DNA of 64,000 nt, from the NCBI RefSeq assembly GCF_019042735.1, contig NZ_JAHQCR010000088.1:1-64000 (forward strand), in the 5' to 3' direction. The first letter of the stretch is position 1. Each line of letters begins with the position of its first letter. The position numbers were made by a program, and so were the translations under genes. The notes under the pieces were generated by a model. That model had not been told where the DNA came from. It did no database searches and saw only the letters and a list, made by a program, of their open reading frames with translations. This DNA comes from Evansella alkalicola. GTDB taxonomy: Bacteria > Bacillota > Bacilli > Bacillales > Salisediminibacteriaceae. Shown here piece after piece: positions 26,780 to 35,918 of this stretch.

Positions 26780-27505
26780 TCAATATTTATCTGGCTTTAA
26801 CCAATTATAATGTGGATGACGTACTTTTGACGATTCTGCTTTATTATCTGTTCTGCTTGTAGTTCCTTTTGATTTTTGTCGTATTCTTTCACCATGTAAT
26901 TTTGCTTGTTGCACGGAGCGAATACCATTCTTTTTCCAATCAAATAAAATTCGGTCAATATATCGAAAACTTAACTTTCCAGAAACAACAGATTCCCTTA
27001 ATGCAGCCTCTATCATTTCTGTTGCATGGCCATCTTCATCTAACCACATAGATATCATTTCCATCTCCATTGGAGACAATGGTCTAGAAAACTCCTCTTC
27101 AAAACGACGAAATAATTGACCTTCCACCATTTGTTTTGTTTGATTTGCTTGCTCCATACCTGAATTATCTAGAAATAATAGCATTTTTTCATATAAAGGT
27201 TTAATTGAAAATGCTTCTGATAGACGTCCATCAGAGTCTTGCTCTTCTTCAATAGTAAGGAAACCACGCTTAATTAGATTTTTTAGAAGGTTTGTGCATT
27301 CCGTTTCATCTACGCCCATTCTCTCTTGTAGCTGATTCGGTGTTGGAAATGAGTTACCTTCCTGTGAAAATTGATGTATGTGCATTAACAATAAGAATTG
27401 TTGGTCGTTAAGACCTATTTTTGTATAAGATGTAAAAATGGACGTTGGAATGAAAAATGGCTTGTCCATAAAAAGTGTTAATAATTGTTTTTCGTTTAAG
27501 TTCAC
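26780..27505 (-). CDS. dnaD: DNA replication initiation protein DnaD
   Basis: This 241-residue primosome protein acts with DnaB, DnaI and DnaC to load helicase at oriC and restart sites. The N-terminal winged helix contains FPTPNQLQERMGVDETECTN, and the DnaD domain ends in SGKLSFRYIDRILFDWKKNG, a highly conserved block. The C-terminus HYNWLKPDKY also fits. The GTG at 27505 is chosen because GAGGTGG lies 5 nt upstream; a GTG three codons earlier is possible. First gene of the dnaD-nth-ypoC operon. Confidence 0.93.
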   Translation of the reverse strand: MNLNEKQLLTLFMDKPFFIPTSIFTSYTKIGLNDQQFLLLMHIHQFSQEGNSFPTPNQLQERMGVDETECTNLLKNLIKRGFLTIEEEQDSDGRLSEAFSIKPLYEKMLLFLDNSGMEQANQTKQMVEGQLFRRFEEEFSRPLSPMEMEMISMWLDEDGHATEMIEAALRESVVSGKLSFRYIDRILFDWKKNGIRSVQQAKLHGERIRQKSKGTTSRTDNKAESSKVRHPHYNWLKPDKY

Positions 27506-27716
27506 TAGTACCACCTCACCTCAATATTATATCATGATCTAATGTCTCTCACATAAAATACGGTGGTTCTTTAATTTTTACTTTGATGCCATTCTTTATT
27601 ATGTCTACCGGGAAAATACATCATATACATGATGTAATTGAACTCACGGCGAGCTACTATATTTGAATAATTCGAGGTCCCCTTCTCATAAAGGCTGGAC
27701 CCACTCCGACCGATGA
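27506..27716. other. Gene-free stretch upstream of dnaD
   Basis: There is no credible gene. It contains the dnaD ribosome-site region, a short ATCAT/ATGAT palindrome near 27619-27637, and a compact hairpin GGTCCCCTT/AAGG.CT.GGACC at 27676-27701, just outside the 51-bp repeat array. No clear promoter pair was picked out. Confidence 0.5.
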
Positions 27717-28271
27717 GCGATTAGGTATGAGATTTTGGTTTTTCTTTTTTTCATACCTGATCAAGGGCAGATCCGGTATGAGATTTTGATTTTTTTGTTT
27801 TTCATACCTGATCAAGCGTCGATCTGGTACGAGATTTCATTTTTTCTATTTTTCATACCTGATCAAGGGCAGATCCGGTATGAGATTTTGATTTTTTTGT
27901 TTTTCATACCTGATCAAGCGTCGATCTGGTATGAGATTTCTTTTTTTTATTTTTCATACCTGATCAGGCTCCGATCTGGTATGAGATTTTGGTTTTTCTG
28001 TTTTTCATACCTGATTAAGGGCAGATCTGGTATGAGATTTTGATTTTTCTGTTTTTCATACCTGATCAAGCTCCGATCCGGTATGAGATTTTGATTTTTC
28101 TGTTTTTCATACCTGATCAAGCGTCGATTAGGTATGAGATTTCATTTTTTCTATTTTTCATACCTGATCAAGCGTCGATCTGGTATGAGATTTTGATTTT
28201 TCTATTTTTCATACCTGATCAAGCGTCGATCTGGTATGAGATTTCATTTTTTCTATTTTTCATACCTGATA
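27717..28271. repeat. Array of a 51-bp palindromic tandem repeat (about 10 units)
   Basis: The sequence CATACCTGAT recurs at 27752, 27803, 27854, 27905, 27955, 28006, 28057, 28108, 28159, 28210 and 28261: spacing 51 bp throughout (one 50). Copy seven of the eleven reads GATTAAG after CATACCT, a single change. Each unit is an inverted repeat, TCATACC-T-GATC / GATC-T(or C)-GGTATGA, around a 7-nt loop, followed by a T-rich spacer. The single mismatch in the stem is kept in nearly all units. Loops come in types (AAGGGCA, AAGCGTC, GCTCC); the first two alternate, so units 1-2 and 3-4 look like a 102-bp duplication. A half unit starts the array at 27719 and another ends it. It lies between dnaD and asnS and encodes nothing credible. 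Function unknown. Confidence 0.93.
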
Positions 28272-28293
28272 CGGACACATGGGTTATATAACG

Positions 28294-28336
28294 AAAAAAA
28301 CGAGACAAATTCACTTTGTGAAAAGGTCTCGTTTTT
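28294..28336. terminator. Terminator beside the repeat array
   Basis: AAAAACGAGAC pairs with GTCTCGTTTTT, with an inner CAC..GTG. It lies 130 nt past the asnS stop and likely ends asnS transcripts before the array. Confidence 0.75.
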
Positions 28337-28465
28337 GCAATATAATCTTAAGTATTCTCTCACTAAACGGAACTACTTATCCTAAGAGACAGTCTTTATC
28401 AATGCTCTGTTAAACTTGGTGCTCAATTTTACAACAAGTATTCGCCCTTACGAAGTTCTTTCTTA

Positions 28466-29758
28466 TTATGGATATAGTCTGTTGAGCAAACGCGGGAATG
28501 GAATGGTTTCACGAACATGCTCTACTCCACACATCCAAGCTACAGTACGCTCTAAACCTAAACCAAAGCCTGAGTGAGGTACTGAACCATATTTACGTAA
28601 ATCTAAATACCACTGGTAAGCGTCTAGTGATAAGTTATGCTCGTCATATCTTTGTTTAAGTAGTTCTTCATCATCTATTCTTTGGCTACCACCAATTATT
28701 TCACCATAGCCTTCTGGTGCAATTAAATCAGCACATAATACTACCTCTGGACGTTCTGGATGAGGCTTCATGTAAAATGCTTTGATTTCTGCTGGATAAT
28801 TAGTAATGAATACAGGCTTATCATATTTTTCTGCTATAGCCGTTTCATGAGGAGCACCAAAATCTTCTCCCCACTTAATTTCATGACCATCTTTTTGAAG
28901 CATTTCAATAGCTTCATCATACGAAATTCTTGGGAAAGGTGCCTGAACCTTCTCTAATTTAGAAGTATCTCTTTCCAACGCTTTTAACTCTTGCTGGCAA
29001 TTCTTAAGTACTGACTGGGCAATGTGAGATACGTATTTTTCTTGAACCTCTAAGCTTTCATCATGGTCCATAAATGCCATTTCAGGTTCTATCATCCAAA
29101 ATTCAATTAAATGCCTTCGTGTTTTTGATTTCTCAGCACGGAAAGTTGGACCAAATGAAAATACTTTTCCTAATGCCATTGCAGCAGCTTCCATGTATAG
29201 CTGTCCACTTTGTGATAAAAAAGCTTCTTCATCAAAATACTTTGTATGAAATAAATTCGTTGTTCCTTCTGCTGAATTCCCTGTTAAAATTGGAGGATCA
29301 ACTTTTGCAAATCCATTCTCATTGAAAAACTCATATGTAGCACGAATAATCTCATTCCTAACTTTCATTACTGCATGCTGTCTTCTTGAACGTAACCAAA
29401 GGTGTCGATGATCCATTAAAAATTCTGTGCCATGTTCCTTTGGTGTAATAGGATAATCAGTTGCTGCATGTATTATTTCTAATGAAGTTACTGTTAACTC
29501 ATATCCTGACGGGGAACGTTCATCTTTTCTTACAACACCTGTAACGTACAAGGAGCTCTCTTGTGTTAATTCTTTAGCTTGCTTAAAGACCTCTTCATCT
29601 ACTTCAGCTTTAACAACAACACCTTGTATGAAGCCTGTCCCATCCCTTAGTTGTAGAAATGCGATTTTCCCGCTGGAACGCTTATTCGCAAGCCAAGCTC
29701 CAATAGTTACTGTTTGATCTACATATTTCCCCACTTCTGAAATTGTTGTTTTCAACAT
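28466..29758 (-). CDS. asnS: Asparaginyl-tRNA synthetase
   Basis: This 430-residue class IIb synthetase charges tRNA-Asn. The N-terminal OB-fold anticodon domain (about 15-100; VTIGAWLANKRSSGKIAFLQ) is followed by the catalytic core: motif 2 FGPTFRAEKSKTRRHLIEFW, and motif 3 GFGLGLERTVAWMCGVEHVR with the ATP-binding Arg. The length equals B. subtilis AsnS. The ATG at 29758 follows GGAGGG by 4 nt. No T-box leader is present in the 100-nt gap after ypmB. B. subtilis has aspB between ypmB and asnS; here it is absent. Confidence 0.97.
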   Translation of the reverse strand: MLKTTISEVGKYVDQTVTIGAWLANKRSSGKIAFLQLRDGTGFIQGVVVKAEVDEEVFKQAKELTQESSLYVTGVVRKDERSPSGYELTVTSLEIIHAATDYPITPKEHGTEFLMDHRHLWLRSRRQHAVMKVRNEIIRATYEFFNENGFAKVDPPILTGNSAEGTTNLFHTKYFDEEAFLSQSGQLYMEAAAMALGKVFSFGPTFRAEKSKTRRHLIEFWMIEPEMAFMDHDESLEVQEKYVSHIAQSVLKNCQQELKALERDTSKLEKVQAPFPRISYDEAIEMLQKDGHEIKWGEDFGAPHETAIAEKYDKPVFITNYPAEIKAFYMKPHPERPEVVLCADLIAPEGYGEIIGGSQRIDDEELLKQRYDEHNLSLDAYQWYLDLRKYGSVPHSGFGLGLERTVAWMCGVEHVRETIPFPRLLNRLYP

Positions 29759-29859
29759 TATTCCCTCCAAAACTTCATAAATCCTTTTATTTTACGCTTC
29801 ATCCACTTACATATTATACAACTCTTAAAAAAAAGAAGTCAACGAACGTTATACTAGTA

Positions 29860-30483
29860 TTACTTTCTGAACTGATAATGACGGATATAAGTCCCATCAT
29901 GATAAGTCATATAATAAAAAGAATGTCTCTCATCATTATCTACATAAATTATTTCATATACGGGAGTGCTTCCAATGATACCTAAACTAATACTTTTTAG
30001 TTCATTGATATTTAAGCGATCTTGGATAATGGACCTTACATCTGAACTCGTTAAACCTTCGTTTTTAAGCCGTGTGATGATTTGGGGTTCCCTCTCCTTC
30101 TCAACATGATCTTGCTCCTCCATGTCCTCAGATTCATCAGTATCTTCTGTAACGTCAACTTCATTTTCAGTTGTGTCAGAAATGGGAATGTCATCAATCT
30201 CTATACTTCCTGGTTCTATATCTTCGTCCTCAATTAGTTCTTCCACCCACACAAAATGCTCGTTACCATCTTGATCTTTTCCTTCAAATACTTGGAAGGA
30301 TCTCCTTCCGTGGAAGTAATTTACATAATTAACATCCAGGAGCTCTGTGTGATTTAAAACCAATTCTTTTGCTTCTTCCAACCTGTCCACCAATGGTTCA
30401 GAAGTAACCTGATAAACCTTAAAGCTTATACCTATTCCAATACTTAAAAATAATATGAAAATTGCTATAATCCATCCCTTCAT
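29860..30483 (-). CDS. ypmB: YpmB-like membrane-anchored protein (DUF5590/PepSY-like)
   Basis: This 207-residue protein has an N-terminal transmembrane anchor (about 4-24, WIIAIFILFLSIGIGISF) and an outer part with PepSY-like/DUF5590 features (EEAKELVLNHTELLDVNYVN; C-terminal PVYEIIYVDNDERHSFYYMT). It differs from typical YpmB (about 160 aa) by an inserted acidic, Glu/Asp-rich segment at about 85-130. The function is unknown. The ATG at 30483 is in the operon with ypmA, 12 nt downstream of it. Confidence 0.82.
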   Translation of the reverse strand: MKGWIIAIFILFLSIGIGISFKVYQVTSEPLVDRLEEAKELVLNHTELLDVNYVNYFHGRRSFQVFEGKDQDGNEHFVWVEELIEDEDIEPGSIEIDDIPISDTTENEVDVTEDTDESEDMEEQDHVEKEREPQIITRLKNEGLTSSDVRSIIQDRLNINELKSISLGIIGSTPVYEIIYVDNDERHSFYYMTYHDGTYIRHYQFRK

Positions 30484-30495
30484 CAACACACCCAC

Positions 30496-30681
30496 TTACG
30501 TTTCATAAATAGTAACAATCATCTTTTCATGATCCTTTTCATCTAATGCCAGCCCAAACATTAAATCTCTATCTTTTAATGTTCGGTTTAACCCATCTAC
30601 AACTTTATATAGGTCATGACACTTTTCAACCTTTATTGAATGTAATTTTGATATCCCTTTTTTATCCTCGTCTCGTTCCAT
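30496..30681 (-). CDS. ypmA: YpmA-like protein (DUF4264)
   Basis: This 61-residue small protein matches YpmA: CHDLYKVVDGLNRTLKDRDL followed by MFGLALDE and a C-terminal VTIYET. The ATG at 30681 follows AAAGGGGTTG; the open frame runs 25 codons upstream without support. Function unknown; always found next to ypmB. Confidence 0.82.
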   Translation of the reverse strand: MERDEDKKGISKLHSIKVEKCHDLYKVVDGLNRTLKDRDLMFGLALDEKDHEKMIVTIYET

Positions 30682-30814
30682 TTCTTCAACCCCTTTTTGA
30701 ACAGAAAACACTATACACATTACTCTTTCCCAACGTGGTGAAATATTGTCAATCATACTCTTCGTTCATCGGCAGATACTATTATTACCGCTCCAAAGAA
30801 AAGGATGATTGAGC

Positions 30815-30976
30815 GTGAGGGAAAACGAAATAAATAATGTAGCAACTAATCCCACAGCTGAATGGTATCAAAATGAGAAACATTTTATCTCCTTAAGGTC
30901 ACCATATCGTCCCAATCATTTTAACACAATCAGCGTCAATTTTAGACAGACAAAATTTCCAGATCAAGTGAATTAA
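30815..30976 (+). CDS. Possible small protein (53 aa)
   Basis: A GTG-started frame of 53 residues with an AAAAGGATG ribosome site 7 nt upstream. It contains the ordinary-looking PTAEWYQNEKHFISLRSPYR. A terminator follows at 31022. No homologue is recognised. Alone on the plus strand between ypmA and the MBL-like gene. It is supported by the ribosome site and terminator only. Confidence 0.42.
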   Translation: MRENEINNVATNPTAEWYQNEKHFISLRSPYRPNHFNTISVNFRQTKFPDQVN

Positions 30977-31021
30977 GTGTACATTTGAAAAAAAATTCAA
31001 TTCTAACCTACACATTCACCC

Positions 31022-31058
31022 ACAAAGCACCTGATGCACCTCAGGTGCTTTGCTTTGT
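31022..31058. terminator. Terminator between the 53-aa ORF and the MBL-like gene
   Basis: AAAGCACCTGA pairs with TCAGGTGCTTT around a 6-nt loop; outer ACAAAGCA/TGCTTTGT extends it. It can serve both strands. Confidence 0.75.
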
Positions 31059-31070
31059 TAATTTAAGCTA

Positions 31071-31949
31071 CTAATTAAATGTGAGCCAGCTTTTTGGTAG
31101 GGAATTATTTTCACTTGCCCTAACTGTTATGACTTCATAGTCTTCCTCCATACATTTTATGGTTACGGAACCGATTCGAGCAGTTTGATAAACATCAATC
31201 CATGTTTCCTCTAATCTTTCTAAAACAAAATTACTTGGTGCGTCCTCTCCATTTTTGAAAATAACGGCAACTTGTGGATCTACCTCTTTAAGTAAATCCT
31301 CTGAAGTTCCTTGATCACTGCCGAAATCTGGAACCTTAAATACAGTTGATTTTAGGTCGTATTCTTTAACAAGCTCCTCCTCCACATTAAAATTTGCTAC
31401 TGATAAATAAAGGAGTTTATTACTTCGGTGAGTAATGAAAAATGCAGAACCGCCTTCATCAATTCCTTTTAATTCTTCAACATACAGTATATCGATATGG
31501 ATATTATCAAATAAAGAAAATGTGTCACCTTTTTTATATAAAGAAACATCTCCACTATACTTTTTTAATAGTGGTGCAAACTTTTTTTCCAATGATGCTG
31601 GTATGACAATCCTCTTCACTGGATAATTCTTAAGTATCCAGCTTATATTCCCAATATACTCAGCCTGTTTACTTGTTATCATTAATGTATCTATCGTATC
31701 AACGTGATACATACGCAAACGATCTTCTAATTCTTCCTGACTGTTACTATGTCCTGTATTAATTAACACAGATTGGTTCATCCCACCTTGAAGCAATGTT
31801 GCCTCTCCATGAGAAAGATCAAAAAAAGTGTACGCTACCTCATTTTGGCCTAAGTTTAATTCTACTTTATCAGCATGAACATAACTTATTGTAGATAAGA
31901 AAATGAAAAGGACAATTAAGCTACATAAAACTGGACGATATAATTGCAT
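31071..31949 (-). CDS. Exported MBL-fold (ComEC-like) protein without metal ligands
   Basis: This 292-residue protein has a signal peptide (about 1-27, ending VHADK). The rest follows the MBL fold of ComEC/Rec2 C-terminal domains: AYTFFDLSHGEATLLQG, SVLINTGHS, then the site expected to read THPHADHIGG, which here is TSKQAEYIGN. All the usual His/Asp ligands are replaced, and the later His positions are also not obvious. It is thus probably a non-catalytic binding protein, or one that has changed chemistry. ATG with AAAGGAGTGA upstream, 41 nt after dinG, likely co-transcribed. Confidence 0.75.
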   Translation of the reverse strand: MQLYRPVLCSLIVLFIFLSTISYVHADKVELNLGQNEVAYTFFDLSHGEATLLQGGMNQSVLINTGHSNSQEELEDRLRMYHVDTIDTLMITSKQAEYIGNISWILKNYPVKRIVIPASLEKKFAPLLKKYSGDVSLYKKGDTFSLFDNIHIDILYVEELKGIDEGGSAFFITHRSNKLLYLSVANFNVEEELVKEYDLKSTVFKVPDFGSDQGTSEDLLKEVDPQVAVIFKNGEDAPSNFVLERLEETWIDVYQTARIGSVTIKCMEEDYEVITVRASENNSLPKSWLTFN

Positions 31950-31990
31950 CCTATTCACTCCTTTCTGTTCGATCTGGGACAACATTAAAA

Positions 31991-34762
31991 TTATAACCAA
32001 TTTATCAAATTCATTTCCAATTTTTCCATAGAATCTTCAACTACATTAACAGGTGGCAAGGATTTAATAAAAGCTTTGCCGTATCTTGTCGTAACGATCC
32101 TACGGTCTAATACAATAACTACTCCCTTATCATGGGAGGTACGAATTAATCTACCAAATCCTTGTTTAAAACGAATGATCGCCTGCGGCAAAGCTAGCTT
32201 CATAAATGGGTTTTTTCCCTCTTGATTTAAAGCTTCCGCCTTTGCTTTATAAATTGGATCATTTGGAGGTGTAAAAGGTAGTCTTACTATAACAATGGCA
32301 CTTAAATCTTTGCCAGGAATGTCCACACCTTCCCAGAAGCTGCTTGTACCTAATAGAATAGATTTCTCAAATTGCTGAAAGTTTTTCGTTAGCTTCGTAC
32401 GGCTTCCTGTTTGAACCCCCTGGGCAATTAACACATACTCTTCACTAATAATTTCTTTTAATAAGTAATAGCTTCTTTTTAACATATCGTATGAGGTAAA
32501 TAGTACAAGCATTTTTCCTTTTGTAACTTCAGCAATACGATACAACTGTAAAACAACAGATTCTATATATGCTTGTTCCCCAACATCATTAATTAAAGGC
32601 ATATCCGTTGGAATCATTAGCTGCGCTTGACTCTTCCATTGAAATGGGGAATCCACTATTTTTGTTTTAACAGGAAAATCCTCTAACCCAAATCGTTGCA
32701 TAATATAATCAAATTTATTATTAACTGATAGTGTTGCTGATGTTAATACAACACTATGTTTTTTATTAAAGAATTTGTCGGCTAAAATATCTGAAACATG
32801 AATCGGTTTACCTTGAACAAACACTGAATGCTTTGGTCCTTTTGTTTCCGCTTCTAGCCAATAAATCATTTCGTCATCTGGCCTTACTAGTAATGAATGA
32901 AAAACCTCGATTACGTCATTGGCACGGTCAAGATACTTACTGAGATTATCACTACGAGCATTATCCTTGAAGCTATCTACAACTGTATTTAAATTTCTTA
33001 CGCTAGTTATCCATAACTCCATGTAATAAGAACACCTGTCGATGGCCTCCTTTACATTATGCCAATTAGAAGAATTACTATCAATTGTTGCAGTAATTCT
33101 GCCAGTTTCATTTTGGCTTCCATTTGCCTTCACAATATATTGGTGGAGTAGTAAAAAAAGATCAGACCATTCTTGTTTTAGCTCCTTTGAATTATCCTCT
33201 ACTTCTTTCACGAGACTCTCGTCACTATCTGTAAAAAACTTAGTAAGGTGATCTAGTAATCCATCACTATCCTTCAAACCGAGTTCATTTAAGAGATGGG
33301 TTAAAGATAAGTAATCCAAATAATGCCCAAATTGTTCCGTTGCAGTGTCTTCTAGGTGATGCGCTTCATCAATAACGATGTCTTTATAGTTAGGAATTGC
33401 CTGATGATTGGCCATAATTTCAGAAAGGATCAGGGAATGATTTGTAATAAGAATGTTAGCCCCTTTAGCCTTTTTCCTTGCACGTTGGTAAAAACATTTA
33501 AAGAACCATGGGCATTTTGGGGAGGTACAAGTTAATGCATCACTTGCCACCTCGCTCCAAAATTTTCTTGATTTCCCTGCCAGATTAAGCTCTTCTACAT
33601 CACCAGTTTCTGTCTCCGTTAACCATATTAATATTTGAGCTTTCGCAATAGTTCGCTCATATGATTCTATAGAATCATACAACAAAAGGTCTTCAAATTT
33701 TTTCAAACATATGTAATGACTTCTCCCCTTTAAAACGGCAGTGGAAATTGGAAAGGGAAGAAGCATTTTAAGTGTGGGCACCTCTTTTTTAGCTAGCTGC
33801 TCCTGTAGTTGAGTAGTGTAAGTACTTATAACAACTGGCTTACCAGTTTCAATAGAACGAAAAGCTGAAGGTATGAGATATGCCAGAGTTTTACCAGTTC
33901 CTGTCCCAGCTTCAATCAAACCAAATTCACTATCCTGAAATGATTCATTAACAAATTCCATCATCTCTAATTGACCTTGTCTCAATTCATACCCTGCCAT
34001 TTTCTCACTAAACCATGTTTTATCGGTTAGGAATTCGTCATGGAAGGTCTGATAATCTTTTTCTAAAATCGTCTGTGAGCAATCTTCCTCACCTTCTAGA
34101 TCCCTTATAAATGCAATTCCTCGATAACTTTCAAAACGTTCAAGGTCTGTAACGCTATTCTCTAACCATACATGTAATAAGGAGTTAATATTGCTTTTCA
34201 AATATTGCTTCATCTTATTTAGTTGTATTAAGGGTTCAGTAGGTAAACTCGAAAGCTTCCTAATGATTTCTAATAACAATTGAGCCGTAGCTTCCGCATC
34301 ACTGTCAGCGCGATGGGGCTCATTGTGATCTACTGAAAAACTCTCTGAGAGCTGAGATAACTTGAATCCATCTGAAGTTGGAAACGCTATTCTAGAAAGC
34401 TCTACAGTATCAATCACTGGTCCATTAAATGGATCATAACCTGTACCAACAATCTCATCATTAATAAAATTCAAATCAAAGTCCACATTATGAGCCACAA
34501 AAAAAGCACCATCAAGTGCTTTTAATAACTTTGGCACAATCTCTCCGAAAGTGGGAGCATTCTTCACTAATTCATCATTAATATTCGTTAATGATTGAAT
34601 AAAAGGTGGAATTTCCCTATTCGGATTCAAATATGTGGAATACCTATCGATTACTTTTTTATTTTCAATAACAACGTAAGCCAGCTGTATTATTCTATCC
34701 CCTTTTGTATAAGAGACACCTGTCGTCTCCACATCAATAACTACAAAACGTACCGATTCCAT
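31991..34762 (-). CDS. dinG: DinG-type ATP-dependent helicase with N-terminal exonuclease domain
   Basis: This 923-residue protein joins a DEDDh 3'-5' exonuclease (about 1-170: FVVIDVETTG, FFVAHNVDFDLNFIN, HRADSDAEAT) to an XPD/DinG superfamily 2 helicase. Walker A is EAGTGTGKT, the DEAH box is VIDEAHHL, and the C-terminal motif is GFGRLIRT. A four-Cys Fe-S cluster looks partly kept (TCTSPKCPWFFKCF). In Gram-positive bacteria DinG acts as a nuclease and the helicase part may be inactive. ATG with GGAGGAAAT upstream. It follows the TPR gene downstream of panDCB. Confidence 0.93.
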   Translation of the reverse strand: MESVRFVVIDVETTGVSYTKGDRIIQLAYVVIENKKVIDRYSTYLNPNREIPPFIQSLTNINDELVKNAPTFGEIVPKLLKALDGAFFVAHNVDFDLNFINDEIVGTGYDPFNGPVIDTVELSRIAFPTSDGFKLSQLSESFSVDHNEPHRADSDAEATAQLLLEIIRKLSSLPTEPLIQLNKMKQYLKSNINSLLHVWLENSVTDLERFESYRGIAFIRDLEGEEDCSQTILEKDYQTFHDEFLTDKTWFSEKMAGYELRQGQLEMMEFVNESFQDSEFGLIEAGTGTGKTLAYLIPSAFRSIETGKPVVISTYTTQLQEQLAKKEVPTLKMLLPFPISTAVLKGRSHYICLKKFEDLLLYDSIESYERTIAKAQILIWLTETETGDVEELNLAGKSRKFWSEVASDALTCTSPKCPWFFKCFYQRARKKAKGANILITNHSLILSEIMANHQAIPNYKDIVIDEAHHLEDTATEQFGHYLDYLSLTHLLNELGLKDSDGLLDHLTKFFTDSDESLVKEVEDNSKELKQEWSDLFLLLHQYIVKANGSQNETGRITATIDSNSSNWHNVKEAIDRCSYYMELWITSVRNLNTVVDSFKDNARSDNLSKYLDRANDVIEVFHSLLVRPDDEMIYWLEAETKGPKHSVFVQGKPIHVSDILADKFFNKKHSVVLTSATLSVNNKFDYIMQRFGLEDFPVKTKIVDSPFQWKSQAQLMIPTDMPLINDVGEQAYIESVVLQLYRIAEVTKGKMLVLFTSYDMLKRSYYLLKEIISEEYVLIAQGVQTGSRTKLTKNFQQFEKSILLGTSSFWEGVDIPGKDLSAIVIVRLPFTPPNDPIYKAKAEALNQEGKNPFMKLALPQAIIRFKQGFGRLIRTSHDKGVVIVLDRRIVTTRYGKAFIKSLPPVNVVEDSMEKLEMNLINWL

Positions 34763-34793
34763 CTTATTTCCTCCAACATCTATCTCTTCTCCA

Positions 34794-35852
34794 CTACAAG
34801 GTTGATTCACTACATATTTTATCTAAGAGTGGATGCGACAAACCTAAAGACTGTACTTTATCCTTAACGCTCACAAGCATATCGTCATCCCATTTTATTA
34901 GTAACCATATAAAGGAAATCCAAGCGTTAATTTCATAAGGGTTTTCTGTTAAAAACTTAGTAAAAGTCTCCTTCGATTTTCCCCTTTCATCCATTAACCC
35001 ATATATCCAGGCTAAACCATGCTCAATCGCAGGTTTTTCATACCCTAATTCATTCATACGCTCATAACAATACAATGAGCAAGAAAACAGTTCTTTTTCT
35101 TCAAATTCAACTGCGAGAGTTAGGAGTAAATCCTTCGAATCAAACTCCTGCACTGCGTTATACCACGTTTCCATTCCATTCGTTCTATCACCTATCTCAA
35201 AATAACACTTACCTAACCAATAATACCCTTCTGCATCCCCTTCTCCTGAATCCACTACCTTTTTGAAATATGGTAGGGCTTGTTTCGGCATATCAAGTAG
35301 TAAATAACAGATGCCTAAATTATACACTACATCTGGGTTAAATTGCAGTGCTTCCGCTTTTTCAAAATAAGTTATTGCTTGTTCCATATCCTCTGTTCTC
35401 CCTGATTCAATACCTAAGCCAAGGAAAGCAAAATGCTTTTCAAGGGCATCTGTGGTCTGTTGAACAGTTGTAAGGAAGCATTCCTTTGCTTTACTATCTT
35501 CATTCATATATAGATGTGAAAACCCTTTATACAAATATATTCTTGCGGGGTGGGGGTGTATCATAAGCTCATGATTTAACTCTTCAATTGCTTTTTCGTA
35601 TACTCCTAAATGGAAATAGCTGATACCTTGTACATCATCAACCGCGTTTTTGCTAAAAGAAAGTGGTGCTTTATGCAATAACTTTTCTTTCACCTCATCA
35701 AGGAGTTCTAACTGCTCACTCCAAACTTCCAGCATTTTATCATGGGCATGGGATAAATGCTTTATCCAGTACTCCTTCTCATTTTCTGAAAGTTGATGCT
35801 GATTTTGGAGCAACCATTGGCATAACTCTTCCCATTTTTTTTCTGAGTACAA
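34794..35852 (-). CDS. TPR-repeat protein between panD and dinG
   Basis: This 352-residue soluble protein is made of tetratricopeptide-type helical pairs (GISYFHLGVYEKAIEELNHE; DVVYNLGICYLLLDMPKQAL; YWLGKCYFEIGDRTNGMETW). The TTG at 35852 is chosen because GGAGGG lies 6 nt upstream; the long open frame begins 22 codons earlier without support. It is an addition to the panDCB-dinG cluster compared with B. subtilis. Probably a scaffold protein; no partner can be named. Confidence 0.72.
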   Translation of the reverse strand: MYSEKKWEELCQWLLQNQHQLSENEKEYWIKHLSHAHDKMLEVWSEQLELLDEVKEKLLHKAPLSFSKNAVDDVQGISYFHLGVYEKAIEELNHELMIHPHPARIYLYKGFSHLYMNEDSKAKECFLTTVQQTTDALEKHFAFLGLGIESGRTEDMEQAITYFEKAEALQFNPDVVYNLGICYLLLDMPKQALPYFKKVVDSGEGDAEGYYWLGKCYFEIGDRTNGMETWYNAVQEFDSKDLLLTLAVEFEEKELFSCSLYCYERMNELGYEKPAIEHGLAWIYGLMDERGKSKETFTKFLTENPYEINAWISFIWLLIKWDDDMLVSVKDKVQSLGLSHPLLDKICSESTL

Positions 35853-35918
35853 AAAAATCCCTCCTATAAAACACCTACATATAAACAGTGTTCCATAATA
35901 GGAGGGGTATCTATACAA

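Noticed and set aside
27717..28271. CRISPR array
   Set aside because: The whole 51-bp unit repeats, with no unique spacers, and no cas genes are in the window.
27735..28291. Two plus-strand frames encoding 17-residue repeats (FFIPDQ...WYEI type)
   Set aside because: They exist only because the DNA repeat period of 51 is a multiple of three; no ribosome site, biased T-rich codons, and frames break where one unit is 50 bp.
29759..29859. T-box leader for asnS
   Set aside because: The gap is only 100 nt and contains no T-box core or terminator stem.
31071..31949. Calling this gene an active MBL hydrolase
   Set aside because: None of the HxHxDH ligands is present at the expected position.
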